Of a stretch of 49,593 bases of DNA, positions 18,619 through 27,481 are shown piece by piece. A program made the translations under genes and the position numbers. The notes beneath the pieces are model-generated. The model was not told the DNA's origin. It was given only the letters and a program-made list of their open reading frames with translations, and made no database searches. Every line of letters begins with the position of its first letter. Position 1 is the stretch's first letter. The stretch is from Natroniella acetigena (GTDB taxonomy: Bacteria; Bacillota; Halanaerobiia; Halobacteroidales; Halobacteroidaceae): the NCBI RefSeq assembly GCF_023227745.1, contig NZ_JALKBX010000015.1, positions 1 to 49,593 on the forward strand. Reading direction: 5' to 3'.

Positions 18619-19530
18619 ATGAAATTAATAGTTTATTTAGATTTATTATTATTGATTAATTTAATTATGAATTATTTGATTTTGTGGGCTACAGCTAAAT
18701 TATCTGATTTAACGTATAATATTTGGAGATTATTGATAACCTCATTATTCAGTACAGTTTATACTTTAATGATTATTTTACCAAAATTTAATTTTTTAAA
18801 TAGAGTTTCTATTCATTTTTTGGTCTCTATAATTATGTTAATAATTTCGTTTGCCCCTCTGACTAAAAGGTTATTTTTAAAGACGATAGGTTATTTTTAT
18901 CTGATTACTTTTGTAACTGCTGGAGTTATTTTTGCTGTTTATAACTTAACAGGAGGTTCTCCATTAGATACTTTAGATCAAGTATTGAATATTTCGCCTG
19001 ATAAGTTATGGATTATTCTTCTAGGATCATTGGTAATTGTGGTTATCGGTAAATTTGGATGGTTATTGATTCAAAGTAAATTGATTCCAGATATTTTCTG
19101 CATTCCAATTACAATTAAATTTGATGATCAGTCTTTACAATTAGTTTCTTTAGTAGATACAGGAAATCAATTACAAGATCCGTTAACTAAAGTTCCAGTT
19201 ATAATTGTTGAACTGGGAGCAATGATTGAAATTTTACCTGATAAATTAAAAGAATCGTTTAGTCGGTATAAAAGTGATAGTAGCCAGTTGCTGAGTGAGA
19301 TGATTGATACTTCTTGGTCAAGTAGGTTTCGTCTGATTCCTTTCTCTACAATTGGAAAGGATAATGGAATGTTAGTAGGATTTAGACCTGATGAAGTAAG
19401 GATTCAGACTGAAGAGGGAATTGTAAAGACTAGTCGAGTTATTGTTGCGTTACAAGATGGTTCTTTAGACAATAATAATAATTATCAAGCCTTATTGAAT
19501 CCTGAGGTATTAAGATCAGTTGAGAATTAA
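18619..19530 (+). CDS. spoIIGA: Sporulation sigma-E processing peptidase SpoIIGA
   Basis: 303 residues. The N-terminal half has about five membrane segments (residues 5-170), the C-terminal half is an aspartic-protease-like domain with the catalytic VDTGNQLQDP motif (about residue 191). In spore formers it cuts the pro-peptide of sigma-E at the septum of the mother cell. It lies 21 nt before sigE, the canonical pair. ATG start; the upstream GGGGGAG is a little far (about 15 nt). Confidence 0.93.
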   Translation: MKLIVYLDLLLLINLIMNYLILWATAKLSDLTYNIWRLLITSLFSTVYTLMIILPKFNFLNRVSIHFLVSIIMLIISFAPLTKRLFLKTIGYFYLITFVTAGVIFAVYNLTGGSPLDTLDQVLNISPDKLWIILLGSLVIVVIGKFGWLLIQSKLIPDIFCIPITIKFDDQSLQLVSLVDTGNQLQDPLTKVPVIIVELGAMIEILPDKLKESFSRYKSDSSQLLSEMIDTSWSSRFRLIPFSTIGKDNGMLVGFRPDEVRIQTEEGIVKTSRVIVALQDGSLDNNNNYQALLNPEVLRSVEN

Positions 19531-19551
19531 TAAATTTAGGGAGGGGATATT

Positions 19552-20289
19552 TTGTGTTCATTAGTCTTAGGTGCTAAGTGGAATTGTAGATTAGGAATGG
19601 TTAAGTTATTACAGGTATTAGGATTATATAATGCTAAGAATGTATTTTATGTTGGGAGTAGTGAAGCTTTACCTCCACCTTTATCGACTCAGGAGGAAGA
19701 ATTTTTACTTTCCAAATTAGATAATGGAGATCAAGCTGTTAGAAGTATATTAATTGAAAGGAATTTGAGGTTGGTAGTTTATATTGCGCGTAAGTTTGAT
19801 AATACTGGGATTGATATTGAAGATTTAGTTTCGATTGGTACAATTGGTTTGATTAAAGCAGTCAATACTTTCGATGTTACTAAAAATATTAAGTTAGCAA
19901 CGTATGCCTCACGGTGTATTGAGAATGAGATCTTAATGTATTTACGAAAAAATAATAAGAAGAGATCAGAAATTTCTTTTGATGAGCCTTTAAATATTGA
20001 TTGGGATGGAAATGAATTAAAATTATCTGATGTACTAGGAACTGAGATCGATTTAATTTATAAATATATTGAAGAAGAGGTTGACCGAGAATTATTAATA
20101 GAAGCTATGGAAGGTTTAACACCTCGCGAAAGGAAAATTATGATTTTGCGTTTTGGTTTACAGGATGATAAAGAGGAATTAACTCAAAAAGAAGTGGCTG
20201 ATTTGTTGGGGATTTCACAATCTTATATTTCTAGATTAGAAAAAAGAATTATTCAAAAGTTACAAGCTGAGATTGATAAGATGAAATAA
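19552..20289 (+). CDS. sigE: Mother-cell sporulation sigma factor pro-SigE
   Basis: 245 residues. Sigma-70-family factor of early mother-cell gene expression. Residues 1-30 form the amphipathic pro-sequence removed by SpoIIGA, followed by [13 protein letters not shown], core-binding region 2 ([30 protein letters not shown]) and region 4 ([27 protein letters not shown]). TTG start with GGGAGGGGAT upstream. sigG, usually next, is not here. Confidence 0.95.
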   Translation: MCSLVLGAKWNCRLGMVKLLQVLGLYNAKNVFYVGSSEALPPPLSTQEEEFLLSKLDNGDQAVRSILIERNLRLVVYIARKFDNTGIDIEDLVSIGTIGLIKAVNTFDVTKNIKLATYASRCIENEILMYLRKNNKKRSEISFDEPLNIDWDGNELKLSDVLGTEIDLIYKYIEEEVDRELLIEAMEGLTPRERKIMILRFGLQDDKEELTQKEVADLLGISQSYISRLEKRIIQKLQAEIDKMK

Positions 20290-20392
20290 TTTGAGTGTTT
20301 TCAGGTGAAATAAAATATTAGAAGTTGAAAATTTAATTGTTAGTGGGAATGAAATTAATTGAGAACATTAAATCTATTTGTGGAGGGATATA

Positions 20393-20731
20393 ATGAAAAT
20401 TGAAAATAATGAAATAATAACAACAACTGAGATAATCAAGCAAATTTTTGGCATGAAAGAGAGATTGATTTATAATTTAAGTGAGCGGGTTCGATATGAA
20501 CAGATTTATAATTATTTGATCGAAGCTGGTGCTAAAGAATTAGGAGTTAGGGAGTTCAAAGGAGGAAAGTATTTATTTTTGCAGTTAAATAGGGAAAATT
20601 ATCTGATTCCAACTGAGATTTTTGATGAGTTTGATGAAGAGTGGATTAGGAGATTAAAGGCACCAGAAGAATCAGTAACTAAGGAACCTTCATCTAATAA
20701 TCTCATTTCTTTAATTGAAAATATTTGCTAA
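20393..20731 (+). CDS. Hypothetical protein after sigE
   Basis: 112 residues from ATG 20393, which is preceded by TGGAGGGAT; an in-frame TTG at 20378 would place the start before that ribosome site. The protein is soluble, charged and mostly helical by eye (KERLIYNLSERVRYEQIYNYLIEAG), with a short beta-like part (GGKYLFLQLNRENYLIPTEIF). It has no signal, membrane segment, Cys cluster or known motif. It sits where sigG usually follows sigE, which might suggest a spore-linked role, but nothing in the sequence proves it. Confidence 0.7.
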   Translation: MKIENNEIITTTEIIKQIFGMKERLIYNLSERVRYEQIYNYLIEAGAKELGVREFKGGKYLFLQLNRENYLIPTEIFDEFDEEWIRRLKAPEESVTKEPSSNNLISLIENIC

Positions 20732-20738
20732 TTTTTGC

Positions 20739-20763
20739 AGGAAAAATTATTTGAATCGAGAAA
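20739..20763 (+). promoter_or_regulatory. Sigma-H-like promoter before apbE
   Basis: GCAGGAAAA, 14 nt, GAAAGAT, inside a TTTTTGCAGGA context identical in style to the site at 14879. The -10 is GAAA rather than GAAT and lacks the preceding purine at -3. Confidence 0.42.
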
Positions 20764-20858
20764 GATTAACATTGAAATAATGTAATAAAGATGAGATAAT
20801 AAATATTAGATTAGGGGTAATATTTTTTAGTTAAAGATTCTAGAGACGGAGGATAATC

Positions 20859-21896
20859 ATGGAAAAATACAGAAAAGTAGTAGTTGGATTAATAATTGTT
20901 TTATCTGTACTAGGATGTGATGCATTAGGGGAGGATATTCAATCTGCTCATGATACAACTTATATGATGGGAACAGTAGTTCAAGGGCAAGTTTATGCAC
21001 CTCAAGCAGAAGAGTTGTTAGCAGAAGGTTTTGCTGTTATTGATAGGGTTGAAGCTAAAGTAAGTAAGAATATTGAAGGTAGCGAAATCGATAAAATTAA
21101 TCAAGCTGCTGGGAAAGAAGCAGTTGAAGTAAGTGAGATTACCTTTGAAATAGTTGCTGCTGCTAAAGAATATGCTCAGTTGAGTGGGGGGAAATTTGAT
21201 CCTACCATTGGCCCAGTTGTTGAGTTGTGGGGGATTAATACGGAGCAAGAAAGGGTTCCTGAACTCGAAGAGATAGAGGAACAGTTAAAACTGGTTGATT
21301 ATAATCAAATTGAATTGGATCATGAAGAGCAGACAGTTTTTCTAAAGCAAGAAGGTATGATCTTAGATGTTGGTGGGATTGCTAAAGGTTATGCCGCCAA
21401 TGAAGCAGTTGCTTTATTTAAAGCAAGATCAGCTAAAGGTGGTTATGTTAATATGGGTGGTGGAGTTACTGCTACAGGTACCAAGTCTAATGGTGATTTG
21501 TGGCGAATAGGAATCAAAGATCCACGCTCTGATGATGATGGTGAGGTTGTAGGAATTGTAGAACTAACTGATCTAACAGTTGATACATCTGGGGATTATG
21601 AAAGATTCTTCTTCGAAGATGGTGTCAGATACCACCATATTATGGATCCTGAAACAGGTTACCCAGCTGAGAGTGATGTGATGGGGGCGACAGTAATCAC
21701 TACTGATCCAACTGAAGCTGATGTATTGGCCACAATAATTTATTTGTTAGGAGCTGAAGATGGCTTAGAGCTGATTAGAGGAATGGAAGATGTTGATGCT
21801 TTGGCTATTGCTGAAGATCAGAAGATATATATGACAGATGGTTTGAAAGATAAGGTTGAGATAGTTAGAGAGGATAAGTATCAAGTACAAGAATAG
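20859..21896 (+). CDS. apbE: FAD:protein FMN transferase ApbE, lipoprotein
   Basis: 345 residues. Attaches FMN to threonine in flavoproteins such as RnfD/RnfG or NqrB/C outside the membrane. A lipoprotein signal ends VLSVLGC (Cys about 20). Family motifs are TYMMGTVVQ, GGKFDPTIGPVVELWG, DVGGIAKGYA and the metal site DTSGDYERFF with HHIMDPETG. ATG start after GACGGAGG. An Rnf complex would be its natural client in an anaerobe; none is in the window. Confidence 0.93.
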   Translation: MEKYRKVVVGLIIVLSVLGCDALGEDIQSAHDTTYMMGTVVQGQVYAPQAEELLAEGFAVIDRVEAKVSKNIEGSEIDKINQAAGKEAVEVSEITFEIVAAAKEYAQLSGGKFDPTIGPVVELWGINTEQERVPELEEIEEQLKLVDYNQIELDHEEQTVFLKQEGMILDVGGIAKGYAANEAVALFKARSAKGGYVNMGGGVTATGTKSNGDLWRIGIKDPRSDDDGEVVGIVELTDLTVDTSGDYERFFFEDGVRYHHIMDPETGYPAESDVMGATVITTDPTEADVLATIIYLLGAEDGLELIRGMEDVDALAIAEDQKIYMTDGLKDKVEIVREDKYQVQE

Positions 21897-21969
21897 TGAT
21901 TAGTGACTAGTAATTATCTAAAATTAAATATTATGTTAAATAGGTGATTTATTATTTGTTGGGGAAAGC

Positions 21970-22180
21970 CTGATAGGTAATAAGTTTAAAAGGGAAGTCT
22001 GCATGAGATCAAGGAAGCTACTCGGTTTCTTCTTGTGACAGCGCGGTCCCGCCACTGTAAATGATGGAGCTGTTTCTTTGTGATTGCCACCTGATTATCA
22101 ATTTAAATAATCGGGGAAGGCTGGAGAAGCTAAGTCATAAGCCAGGAAACCTGCCTGTTTAACGAGTAACTTTTAAAGTT
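21970..22180 (+). promoter_or_regulatory. Cobalamin riboswitch of the lower-ligand operon
   Basis: Class-I B12 riboswitch elements occur in order: AAAAGGGAAGTCTGC at 21988, GCGGTCCCGCCACTGTAAA at about 22042, GGGGAAGGCTGGAGAAG at 22113 and the B12 box AAGCCAGGAAACCTGCC at about 22139. A terminator follows at 22201. Bound adenosylcobalamin should switch off the operon at 22490-31007. This shows that the operon belongs to cobamide metabolism. Confidence 0.93.
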
Positions 22181-22200
22181 GCGGAGTGGATGATGGAAAA

Positions 22201-22236
22201 GTCCACAACCTCCTAAGGGAGGTTGTGGACTTTTTT
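22201..22236 (+). terminator. Riboswitch-controlled terminator
   Basis: A perfect 13-bp stem (GTCCACAACCTCC / GGAGGTTGTGGAC) with a 4-nt loop is followed by six T. This is the off-state expression platform of the riboswitch just upstream. Confidence 0.93.
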
Positions 22237-22360
22237 CTATTTATTAGAACAGAGAGTCTTCTCAGCTAAAAGGGAATATTGGAAAAGTGAATATCTAGTC
22301 TTAGGATGCTTTGTAACTATTGATGGTCTAAGGGTTTGTGGTTTTATGATTTTGAATTTT

Positions 22361-22393
22361 AATTGTCAATTATCAATTGTCAATTGTCAATTA
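22361..22393. repeat. Short tandem repeat of AATTGTC/AATTATC units
   Basis: Units of AATTGTCAATT type repeat about four times. The 253-bp stretch between terminator and first operon gene (22237-22489) is otherwise empty; an 81-codon open frame across it lacks a ribosome site and runs through this repeat and the terminator. Confidence 0.6.
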
Positions 22394-22489
22394 GACGGGG
22401 GTGCAGAGAAATTTAGTTATCCGCGAAGCATTGTAATAACAGGATTTAATTTAGCTGAGAGCTTATAGATAAAAAAAGGAGGCGAGAAG

Positions 22490-23521
22490 ATGAAAGCAGC
22501 TATATTAAAAGCTCCTGGAGATTTTCAATTAGAAGACTTACCTCAACCAAAATGTTTGCCAGGAGGAGTTTTAGTCAAAGTAATTATCAGTGCAGTTTGT
22601 GGTGCTGATGTAAAAATGATTGATAAGGGGCATAAAGCTTTAAATTATCCTAGAATTTTAGGGCATGAAATTACAGGAGAGATAATAGAAAGTGATGTAG
22701 ACAAGTTTAAGAAAGGAGATAGAGTTCAAATAGCTCCAGGAGTTGTTTGTGGAGAGTGTAGTTTTTGTCGAAGAGGGATTACAAATAATTGCGAAGAGAT
22801 AGATATACTCGGATTTACTAAAGATGGTGGCTTTGCAGAATATTTGGCTATTTCGGCGAAAGGAATAAAAGCTGGAGTTGTAAATTTGATTCCAGATAAT
22901 TTATCCTTTTCTGAAGCGGTTTTTGCTGAGCCTTTGGCCTGCTGTATTAATGGAATGGAGTTAGCTCAGATAAAGCAAGGTGATGATGTATTGATAATTG
23001 GAGCAGGGCCAATTGGTTATTTACAAGTTATGTTAGCTAAAAATTATGGTGCTAACCAAATAATATTAGCAGATAAATTAGATACTAGATTGGAGTTTGC
23101 GAGTTTTTCAGAAATAGACTATGTGATAAATACTAGCAAAGAACCGTTAGAAAAGGCTGTAAATGAAAGAACTAAGGGGCAAGGAGTAGATGTGATTATA
23201 TTGGCATGTGGTCAAGCAGCTGTTGACTATTCGCTAGTGGAGGTGTTGGATTTTAGAGGAAGAATATTATTATTTTCTGGATTACCTAAAGATAATTCAA
23301 GGTTAGAGATAGACGGTAATTTATTGCATTATGGAGAGAAAACATTAGTAGGAGCTTATGGTTGCACTACTAAACAAAACAGGGGAGCTTTAAAGCTTAT
23401 GGCGGAAGGAAGAGTAAAGGTTGATTGGCTTATAACTGAGGAAATTTCACTAAATCAAATTTTTAGTGGGATAGAAAAGACTAGGAATAAAAAAGGATTG
23501 AAGACAATTATTAAGGTTTAA
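22490..23521 (+). CDS. Zinc-dependent MDR-family dehydrogenase in the cobamide operon
   Basis: 343 residues. Medium-chain dehydrogenase of the sorbitol/threonine dehydrogenase group. Catalytic zinc ligands are Cys in CGADVK (about 37) and GHE (about 63-65). The structural-zinc lobe is CGECSFC...C (about 92-106). The NAD(P) fold is GAGPIGYLQ (about 171). Substrate unknown: the family oxidises secondary alcohols. It is the first gene behind the B12 riboswitch and 24 nt from the trpD-like gene, so its substrate is likely linked to lower-ligand chemistry, which is inference. GGAGGCG ribosome site. Confidence 0.85.
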   Translation: MKAAILKAPGDFQLEDLPQPKCLPGGVLVKVIISAVCGADVKMIDKGHKALNYPRILGHEITGEIIESDVDKFKKGDRVQIAPGVVCGECSFCRRGITNNCEEIDILGFTKDGGFAEYLAISAKGIKAGVVNLIPDNLSFSEAVFAEPLACCINGMELAQIKQGDDVLIIGAGPIGYLQVMLAKNYGANQIILADKLDTRLEFASFSEIDYVINTSKEPLEKAVNERTKGQGVDVIILACGQAAVDYSLVEVLDFRGRILLFSGLPKDNSRLEIDGNLLHYGEKTLVGAYGCTTKQNRGALKLMAEGRVKVDWLITEEISLNQIFSGIEKTRNKKGLKTIIKV

Positions 23522-23545
23522 TTAAAAGAAAGGAGAGATTAATTA

Positions 23546-24655
23546 ATGGAGCCAAAAGTGAGTAAGGAATTTGGGATGAAGATTGGTAAATTAATTGAGG
23601 GAAGTAACTTTTCTCGAGAAGAGATGAAGGATATGTTTTCTAAAGTTCTTTTGAATCGAGAGACTGAAATGCACCAAGGGGCTTTTTTGGCAGCTTTAAC
23701 AGTTAAAGGAGAGACTGTTGAAGAAATAGCTGGCAGTTGGGATGCTATTTATGAATTAGATACTGTGAAAGCAAGTCCTAATATTAGTCAGCCTTTAGTA
23801 GAAAATTGTGGAACCGGGATGGATGATGTAGATACTTTTAATATTAGTACTGCAGCTTCTATGGTTGCTGCTACTGCGGGTGTTGTTATGGCTAAACATG
23901 GTTCTAGGGCAATTACATCAAATTGTGGTACTATTGATATTCTCGAAGAATTGGGAGTAGGGGTTGAGTGTTCTCCAGAGGTTATAGTAAAAAGTATTGA
24001 ACAAGCAGGTATTGGAATTTTCAATGGGATGGATTCTCAAGTACATCCTACAGCATTAGGGAGAATTCTTTCTAAGATTTCTTTCGGAACGACTTTGAAT
24101 ATAGCTGCTTCTTTAGCAAATCCTGTTTGTCCTCAATATGGAGTACGTGGTGTCTATTCTAAAGAATTATTAAAGCCTGTAGCACAGGTGATGCATGAAA
24201 TTGGATATAAAAAAGCAATTGTTGTTCATGGTTTAGCGGAAGATGGAGTTCGAGGGATGGATGAGGCTTCTACATTAGGTGAAAATTATATTGTAGAAAT
24301 TCAAGAGGATGGAAAGATAGATGAATATTCCTTTATACCAGAGGATTTAAATATAGAAAGAGTAATTAGTAAAGAGATTGCTCCAGATAAAGACCGTCGA
24401 AAAGAGGCTCTAAAAATGTTATCTGTACTAAAAGGTAAAGAAGGGGGAGCAAGAGAGGATATTGTATGTTTGAATGCAGCTTTAATATTGTATTTAATGG
24501 ATTATAGTGCTCAAATTAAAGATGCTTATCTTCAAGCTAAGGATATTGTAGCTTCAGGAGAAGCTATTGAAAAGTTAAAGGAATGGGTTAGGACTCAAAA
24601 TGTAAATTCAGAACAGAAATTAGCTAAATTAAATAGCTTATTAGAAAAAATTTAA
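23546..24655 (+). CDS. TrpD-like phosphoribosyltransferase in the cobamide operon
   Basis: 369 residues, TrpD family (anthranilate phosphoribosyltransferase). The helical N-terminal domain is followed by the PRPP loop CGTGMDDVDTFNIST (usual GTGGD...NIST), AKHGSRAITS and the metal site GMDEAST. Compared with TrpD as I know it, GTGGD reads GTGMD, the usual G-x-RT before FN reads SFGTT, and GPL-NP reads ASLANP; these lie near the anthranilate site. No other trp gene is nearby and a B12 riboswitch controls it, so a role with another aromatic or heterocyclic amine is likelier than tryptophan synthesis. The exact reaction is unknown. Confidence 0.82.
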   Translation: MEPKVSKEFGMKIGKLIEGSNFSREEMKDMFSKVLLNRETEMHQGAFLAALTVKGETVEEIAGSWDAIYELDTVKASPNISQPLVENCGTGMDDVDTFNISTAASMVAATAGVVMAKHGSRAITSNCGTIDILEELGVGVECSPEVIVKSIEQAGIGIFNGMDSQVHPTALGRILSKISFGTTLNIAASLANPVCPQYGVRGVYSKELLKPVAQVMHEIGYKKAIVVHGLAEDGVRGMDEASTLGENYIVEIQEDGKIDEYSFIPEDLNIERVISKEIAPDKDRRKEALKMLSVLKGKEGGAREDIVCLNAALILYLMDYSAQIKDAYLQAKDIVASGEAIEKLKEWVRTQNVNSEQKLAKLNSLLEKI

Positions 24656-24670
24656 AAAGGAGGCTATTCA

Positions 24671-24880
24671 ATGAGGTTATATGCTTTGAAATCTGATAAG
24701 GGGTATTTAAAGGATAATAAGAATGGTGGGTATCAGCTTGTTACTTTGAATAAAGCGTCGGTATTTGCTAGGTATGATTCTGAAAAGTTAAATCAACTTA
24801 AAGAACAAGCTGAAAAGGATAACCTTTCTAATTTGAGATTATCAGAGTTAAAGATAACAGAAAAGGAAGTAGAATTTTAA
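24671..24880 (+). CDS. Small 69-residue protein of unknown function
   Basis: 69 residues between trpD-like and the first ThiC paralogue, with a good ribosome site (AAAAAGGAGG) and gaps of 15 and 23 nt, so clearly an operon member. The start MRLYALKSDKGYLKDN looks like a small beta-hairpin fold; the C-terminal half is helical and charged (KLNQLKEQAEKDN). It has no Cys, His cluster or membrane segment. I do not recognise it. It may be an accessory subunit of a neighbour enzyme. Confidence 0.75.
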   Translation: MRLYALKSDKGYLKDNKNGGYQLVTLNKASVFARYDSEKLNQLKEQAEKDNLSNLRLSELKITEKEVEF

Positions 24881-24903
24881 AAATATATAAAGGAGGAAGA
24901 AAA

Positions 24904-26184
24904 ATGACTCAATTATTAAAAGCAAGAGAAGGTATTATTACTCAAGAAATGGAGGAAGTAGCTAAAAGGGAGGGTCTAGCAGCAGAGCTTATCAGAAAGG
25001 AGGTAGCAGCAGGAAAGATAGTAATTCCTAAGAATAAGAAGAGAGGTTCTAGTCTAAGTCAAGGCTTTGGAAAGGGCTTAAAGACTAAGGTAAGTACTAG
25101 TGTTGGTCTATATGAGGATTATACAGATTTGGAGACAGAGTTAGAAAAGATTGATTTGGCTGTAGAGTTAGGTACAGATGCAATTATGGATTTAAGTAAG
25201 GATGGAAATATAGATCAAGCACGCCGAGAGGTATTAGCAAAGACAGATTTACCAGTAGGAACATTACCTATTTATCAAGCAGCTAAAGAGAGTGAAGAGA
25301 AGAGAGGCTCAATCTTAGATATGACTGTTGATGATATGTTTGCAGTAGTAGAAAAGCAGGCAGCAGATGGGGTTGATTTTATTGGTGTTCATGCTGGGTT
25401 AACTTTAAATGTTTTAGAGAGGTTGAAGATTGAAGGAAGGATTGAAGGTTTAGTCAGTCATGGGGGCCAAATTTTAGCAGGTTGGATGTTGCATCATGGG
25501 CAAGAGAATCCTTTTTATAAAGAGTATGATCGTTTATTAGAGATTACTAAAGAGTATGATGTAACTATTAGTTTAGCAGATACTTTCCGACCTGGAGCTA
25601 TAGAAGATTCTTTGGATCGAGCTCAGGTACAGGAGTTAATTGTTTTAGGTGAATTGGTAAATAGAGGACAGCAGGCTGGAGTTCAGATGATGGTTAAGGG
25701 ACCAGGTCATGTGCCATTAGATCAAATTGAAAGTACTGTACAGTTACAGAAGGAGATTTGTCATGGGGCTCCATATTTTGTCTTTGGCCCGTTAGTAACT
25801 GATTTAGCGACTGGAGAAGATGATATAAATTCAGCTATTGGAGGAGCTTTTGCTGCTTCGGCGGGTGCTGACTTCTTATGTTATGTAACGCCTGTGGAGC
25901 ATCTTGATTTTCCAACTACAGAAGATATTAAAGCTGGAGTAATGGCTGCTAAGATTGCTGCTCAAGTTGGAGATCTGTCTAAAGGTCGAGAAGATGCTTG
26001 GGAACAAGAAGAAAAGATGGCTTATGCTAGAAAGAGATTGGATTGGGAAGCAGAGATAGAGTTGTCTTTAAATCCTGCCGAGGCTAGACGGATGAGAGAG
26101 AAGAGTAATCCAGGTGATGGTGATGGTTGTGCTATGTGTGGGGAATATTGTGCAATTAAAGTTGTTACTCAACATTTAAATTAA
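24904..26184 (+). CDS. bzaA: ThiC paralogue, 5-hydroxybenzimidazole synthase subunit (BzaA/BzaB type), Fe-S motif intact
   Basis: 426 residues, ThiC superfamily. BzaA and BzaB together, or BzaF alone, convert aminoimidazole ribotide to 5-hydroxybenzimidazole by radical SAM chemistry in anaerobic B12 synthesis. Seen here: GLRTKV-like KGLKTKVSTS, DLSKDG, GWMLHHGQENP, KGPGHVPLDQI and the C-terminal cluster motif CAMCGEYC (CX2CX4C), which binds the [4Fe-4S]. The next gene is a second paralogue and then cobT, the gene order of the Eubacterium limosum bza operon. A thiamine role is unlikely under a B12 riboswitch. The symbol follows gene order only. Confidence 0.88.
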   Translation: MTQLLKAREGIITQEMEEVAKREGLAAELIRKEVAAGKIVIPKNKKRGSSLSQGFGKGLKTKVSTSVGLYEDYTDLETELEKIDLAVELGTDAIMDLSKDGNIDQARREVLAKTDLPVGTLPIYQAAKESEEKRGSILDMTVDDMFAVVEKQAADGVDFIGVHAGLTLNVLERLKIEGRIEGLVSHGGQILAGWMLHHGQENPFYKEYDRLLEITKEYDVTISLADTFRPGAIEDSLDRAQVQELIVLGELVNRGQQAGVQMMVKGPGHVPLDQIESTVQLQKEICHGAPYFVFGPLVTDLATGEDDINSAIGGAFAASAGADFLCYVTPVEHLDFPTTEDIKAGVMAAKIAAQVGDLSKGREDAWEQEEKMAYARKRLDWEAEIELSLNPAEARRMREKSNPGDGDGCAMCGEYCAIKVVTQHLN

Positions 26185-26206
26185 TAATTAAGGGGGTATA
26201 AATAAA

Positions 26207-27478
26207 ATGACACAGTTAATTAAGGCACGAGAAGGAATTATTACTGAGGAGATGGAAGTAGTAGCTAAGAATGAAGGGTTCACTTCTGAAGAGATTAGAA
26301 AAAAGGTAGCTCAAGGAGTAGTTGTAATTCCTAGAAATGTAAATCGAGCTAGAGATAATTATATAGGCATTGGAACAGGCTTACGGACTAAGGTGAATGC
26401 TAGTATGGGAGCTTCTAAGGATTATCCTGATCAAGAAAGAGAGAAAAAGAAGTTAAAAACAGCTTTGGATGCTGGAGCAGATGCAATTATGGATCTCAGC
26501 ACAGGTGGAGATATCGATCAGATTAGGGAGAATACTTTACAAATTGCTGAAGTACCTGTGGGAACTGTACCGATTTATCAAGCGGGGATTAAAGGGATTG
26601 AAGAATATGGTTCAGTAGTAGAAATGAAGGCAGAGGATATCTTTGCTGAAATTGAGAGACAAGCTAAAGCTGGGGTAGATTTTATGGCAATTCATTGTGG
26701 GATGACTTTAGAGGTATTGGAGAGATTAAAGAATGAAGGAAGAATTACTGATGTAGTCAGTCGAGGAGGAGGATTTTTAACTGGTTGGATGTTACATCAT
26801 AACCAAGAAAATCCTTTATATGCAGAGTATGATAGGGTTTTGGAGATTGCTAAAAAGTATGATGTTACTCTAAGTTTAGGTGATGGAATTAGACCAGGGG
26901 CAATTGTTGATTCGATGGATCGAGCCCAAATGCAAGGGTTATTGATTACTGGGGAACTAGTTCAACGGGCCAGAGAAGCTGGCGTGCAGGTAATGGTCGA
27001 AGGGCCAGGTCATGTACCTTTAAATCATATTGATACTACGATTCAGTTACAAAAAGAGTTATGCCATCAAGCCCCATTCTTTATCTTAGGTATGTTGGTA
27101 ACTGATATAGCTGCGGGTTATGATCATATAGTAGCAGCAATTGGAGGAGCAAAAGCTACTTGGGCTGGAGCTGACTTTGTCTGCTATGTAACTCCTGCTG
27201 AACATTTAGGTTTACCCGCACCAGAAGATATTAAAAGAGGAGTAACAGCGGCTAAAATAGCTACCCATGCTGGAGATATTGCTAAAAGAGGTGAACAAGC
27301 TAGTCGATTAGATAAAGAAATGGCTCGAGCTAGGGTGAAGAGTGATTGGGAAGAGCAGGCTAGGTTAGCAATTAATTCAGAGAAGGTGTTAAGTAGTAAG
27401 GAAGATGAAATTTCAGAGCAGAGGGTGATGGATCAGAAAGCAGAGCCAATGGAGATAGCTGCGGAATACATTGGGTAA
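26207..27478 (+). CDS. bzaB: ThiC paralogue, partner subunit (BzaA/BzaB type), Fe-S cysteines missing
   Basis: 423 residues, closely related to the preceding gene along nearly its whole length (shared KAREGIIT start, GWMLHH, EGPGHVPLNHI, DFVCYVTPAEH). The C-terminus diverges: after about residue 385 there is no CX2CX4C, only a charged tail ending AAEYIG. Without that motif the usual cluster cannot form, so this chain probably works as partner of the cluster-bearing one, consistent with the two-protein BzaAB synthase. GGGGGTAT ribosome site, 22-nt gap. An interrupted repeat of about 150 bp separates it from cobT. Confidence 0.87.
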   Translation: MTQLIKAREGIITEEMEVVAKNEGFTSEEIRKKVAQGVVVIPRNVNRARDNYIGIGTGLRTKVNASMGASKDYPDQEREKKKLKTALDAGADAIMDLSTGGDIDQIRENTLQIAEVPVGTVPIYQAGIKGIEEYGSVVEMKAEDIFAEIERQAKAGVDFMAIHCGMTLEVLERLKNEGRITDVVSRGGGFLTGWMLHHNQENPLYAEYDRVLEIAKKYDVTLSLGDGIRPGAIVDSMDRAQMQGLLITGELVQRAREAGVQVMVEGPGHVPLNHIDTTIQLQKELCHQAPFFILGMLVTDIAAGYDHIVAAIGGAKATWAGADFVCYVTPAEHLGLPAPEDIKRGVTAAKIATHAGDIAKRGEQASRLDKEMARARVKSDWEEQARLAINSEKVLSSKEDEISEQRVMDQKAEPMEIAAEYIG

Positions 27479-27481
27479 TTA

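Noticed and set aside
22223-22468. Open frame of 81 codons after the first riboswitch
   Set aside because: Starts inside the terminator, lacks a ribosome site and crosses a tandem repeat.
24904-27478. thiC genes for thiamine synthesis
   Set aside because: Two adjacent paralogues before cobT under a cobalamin riboswitch, with no TPP riboswitch or thi genes; Bza fits better.
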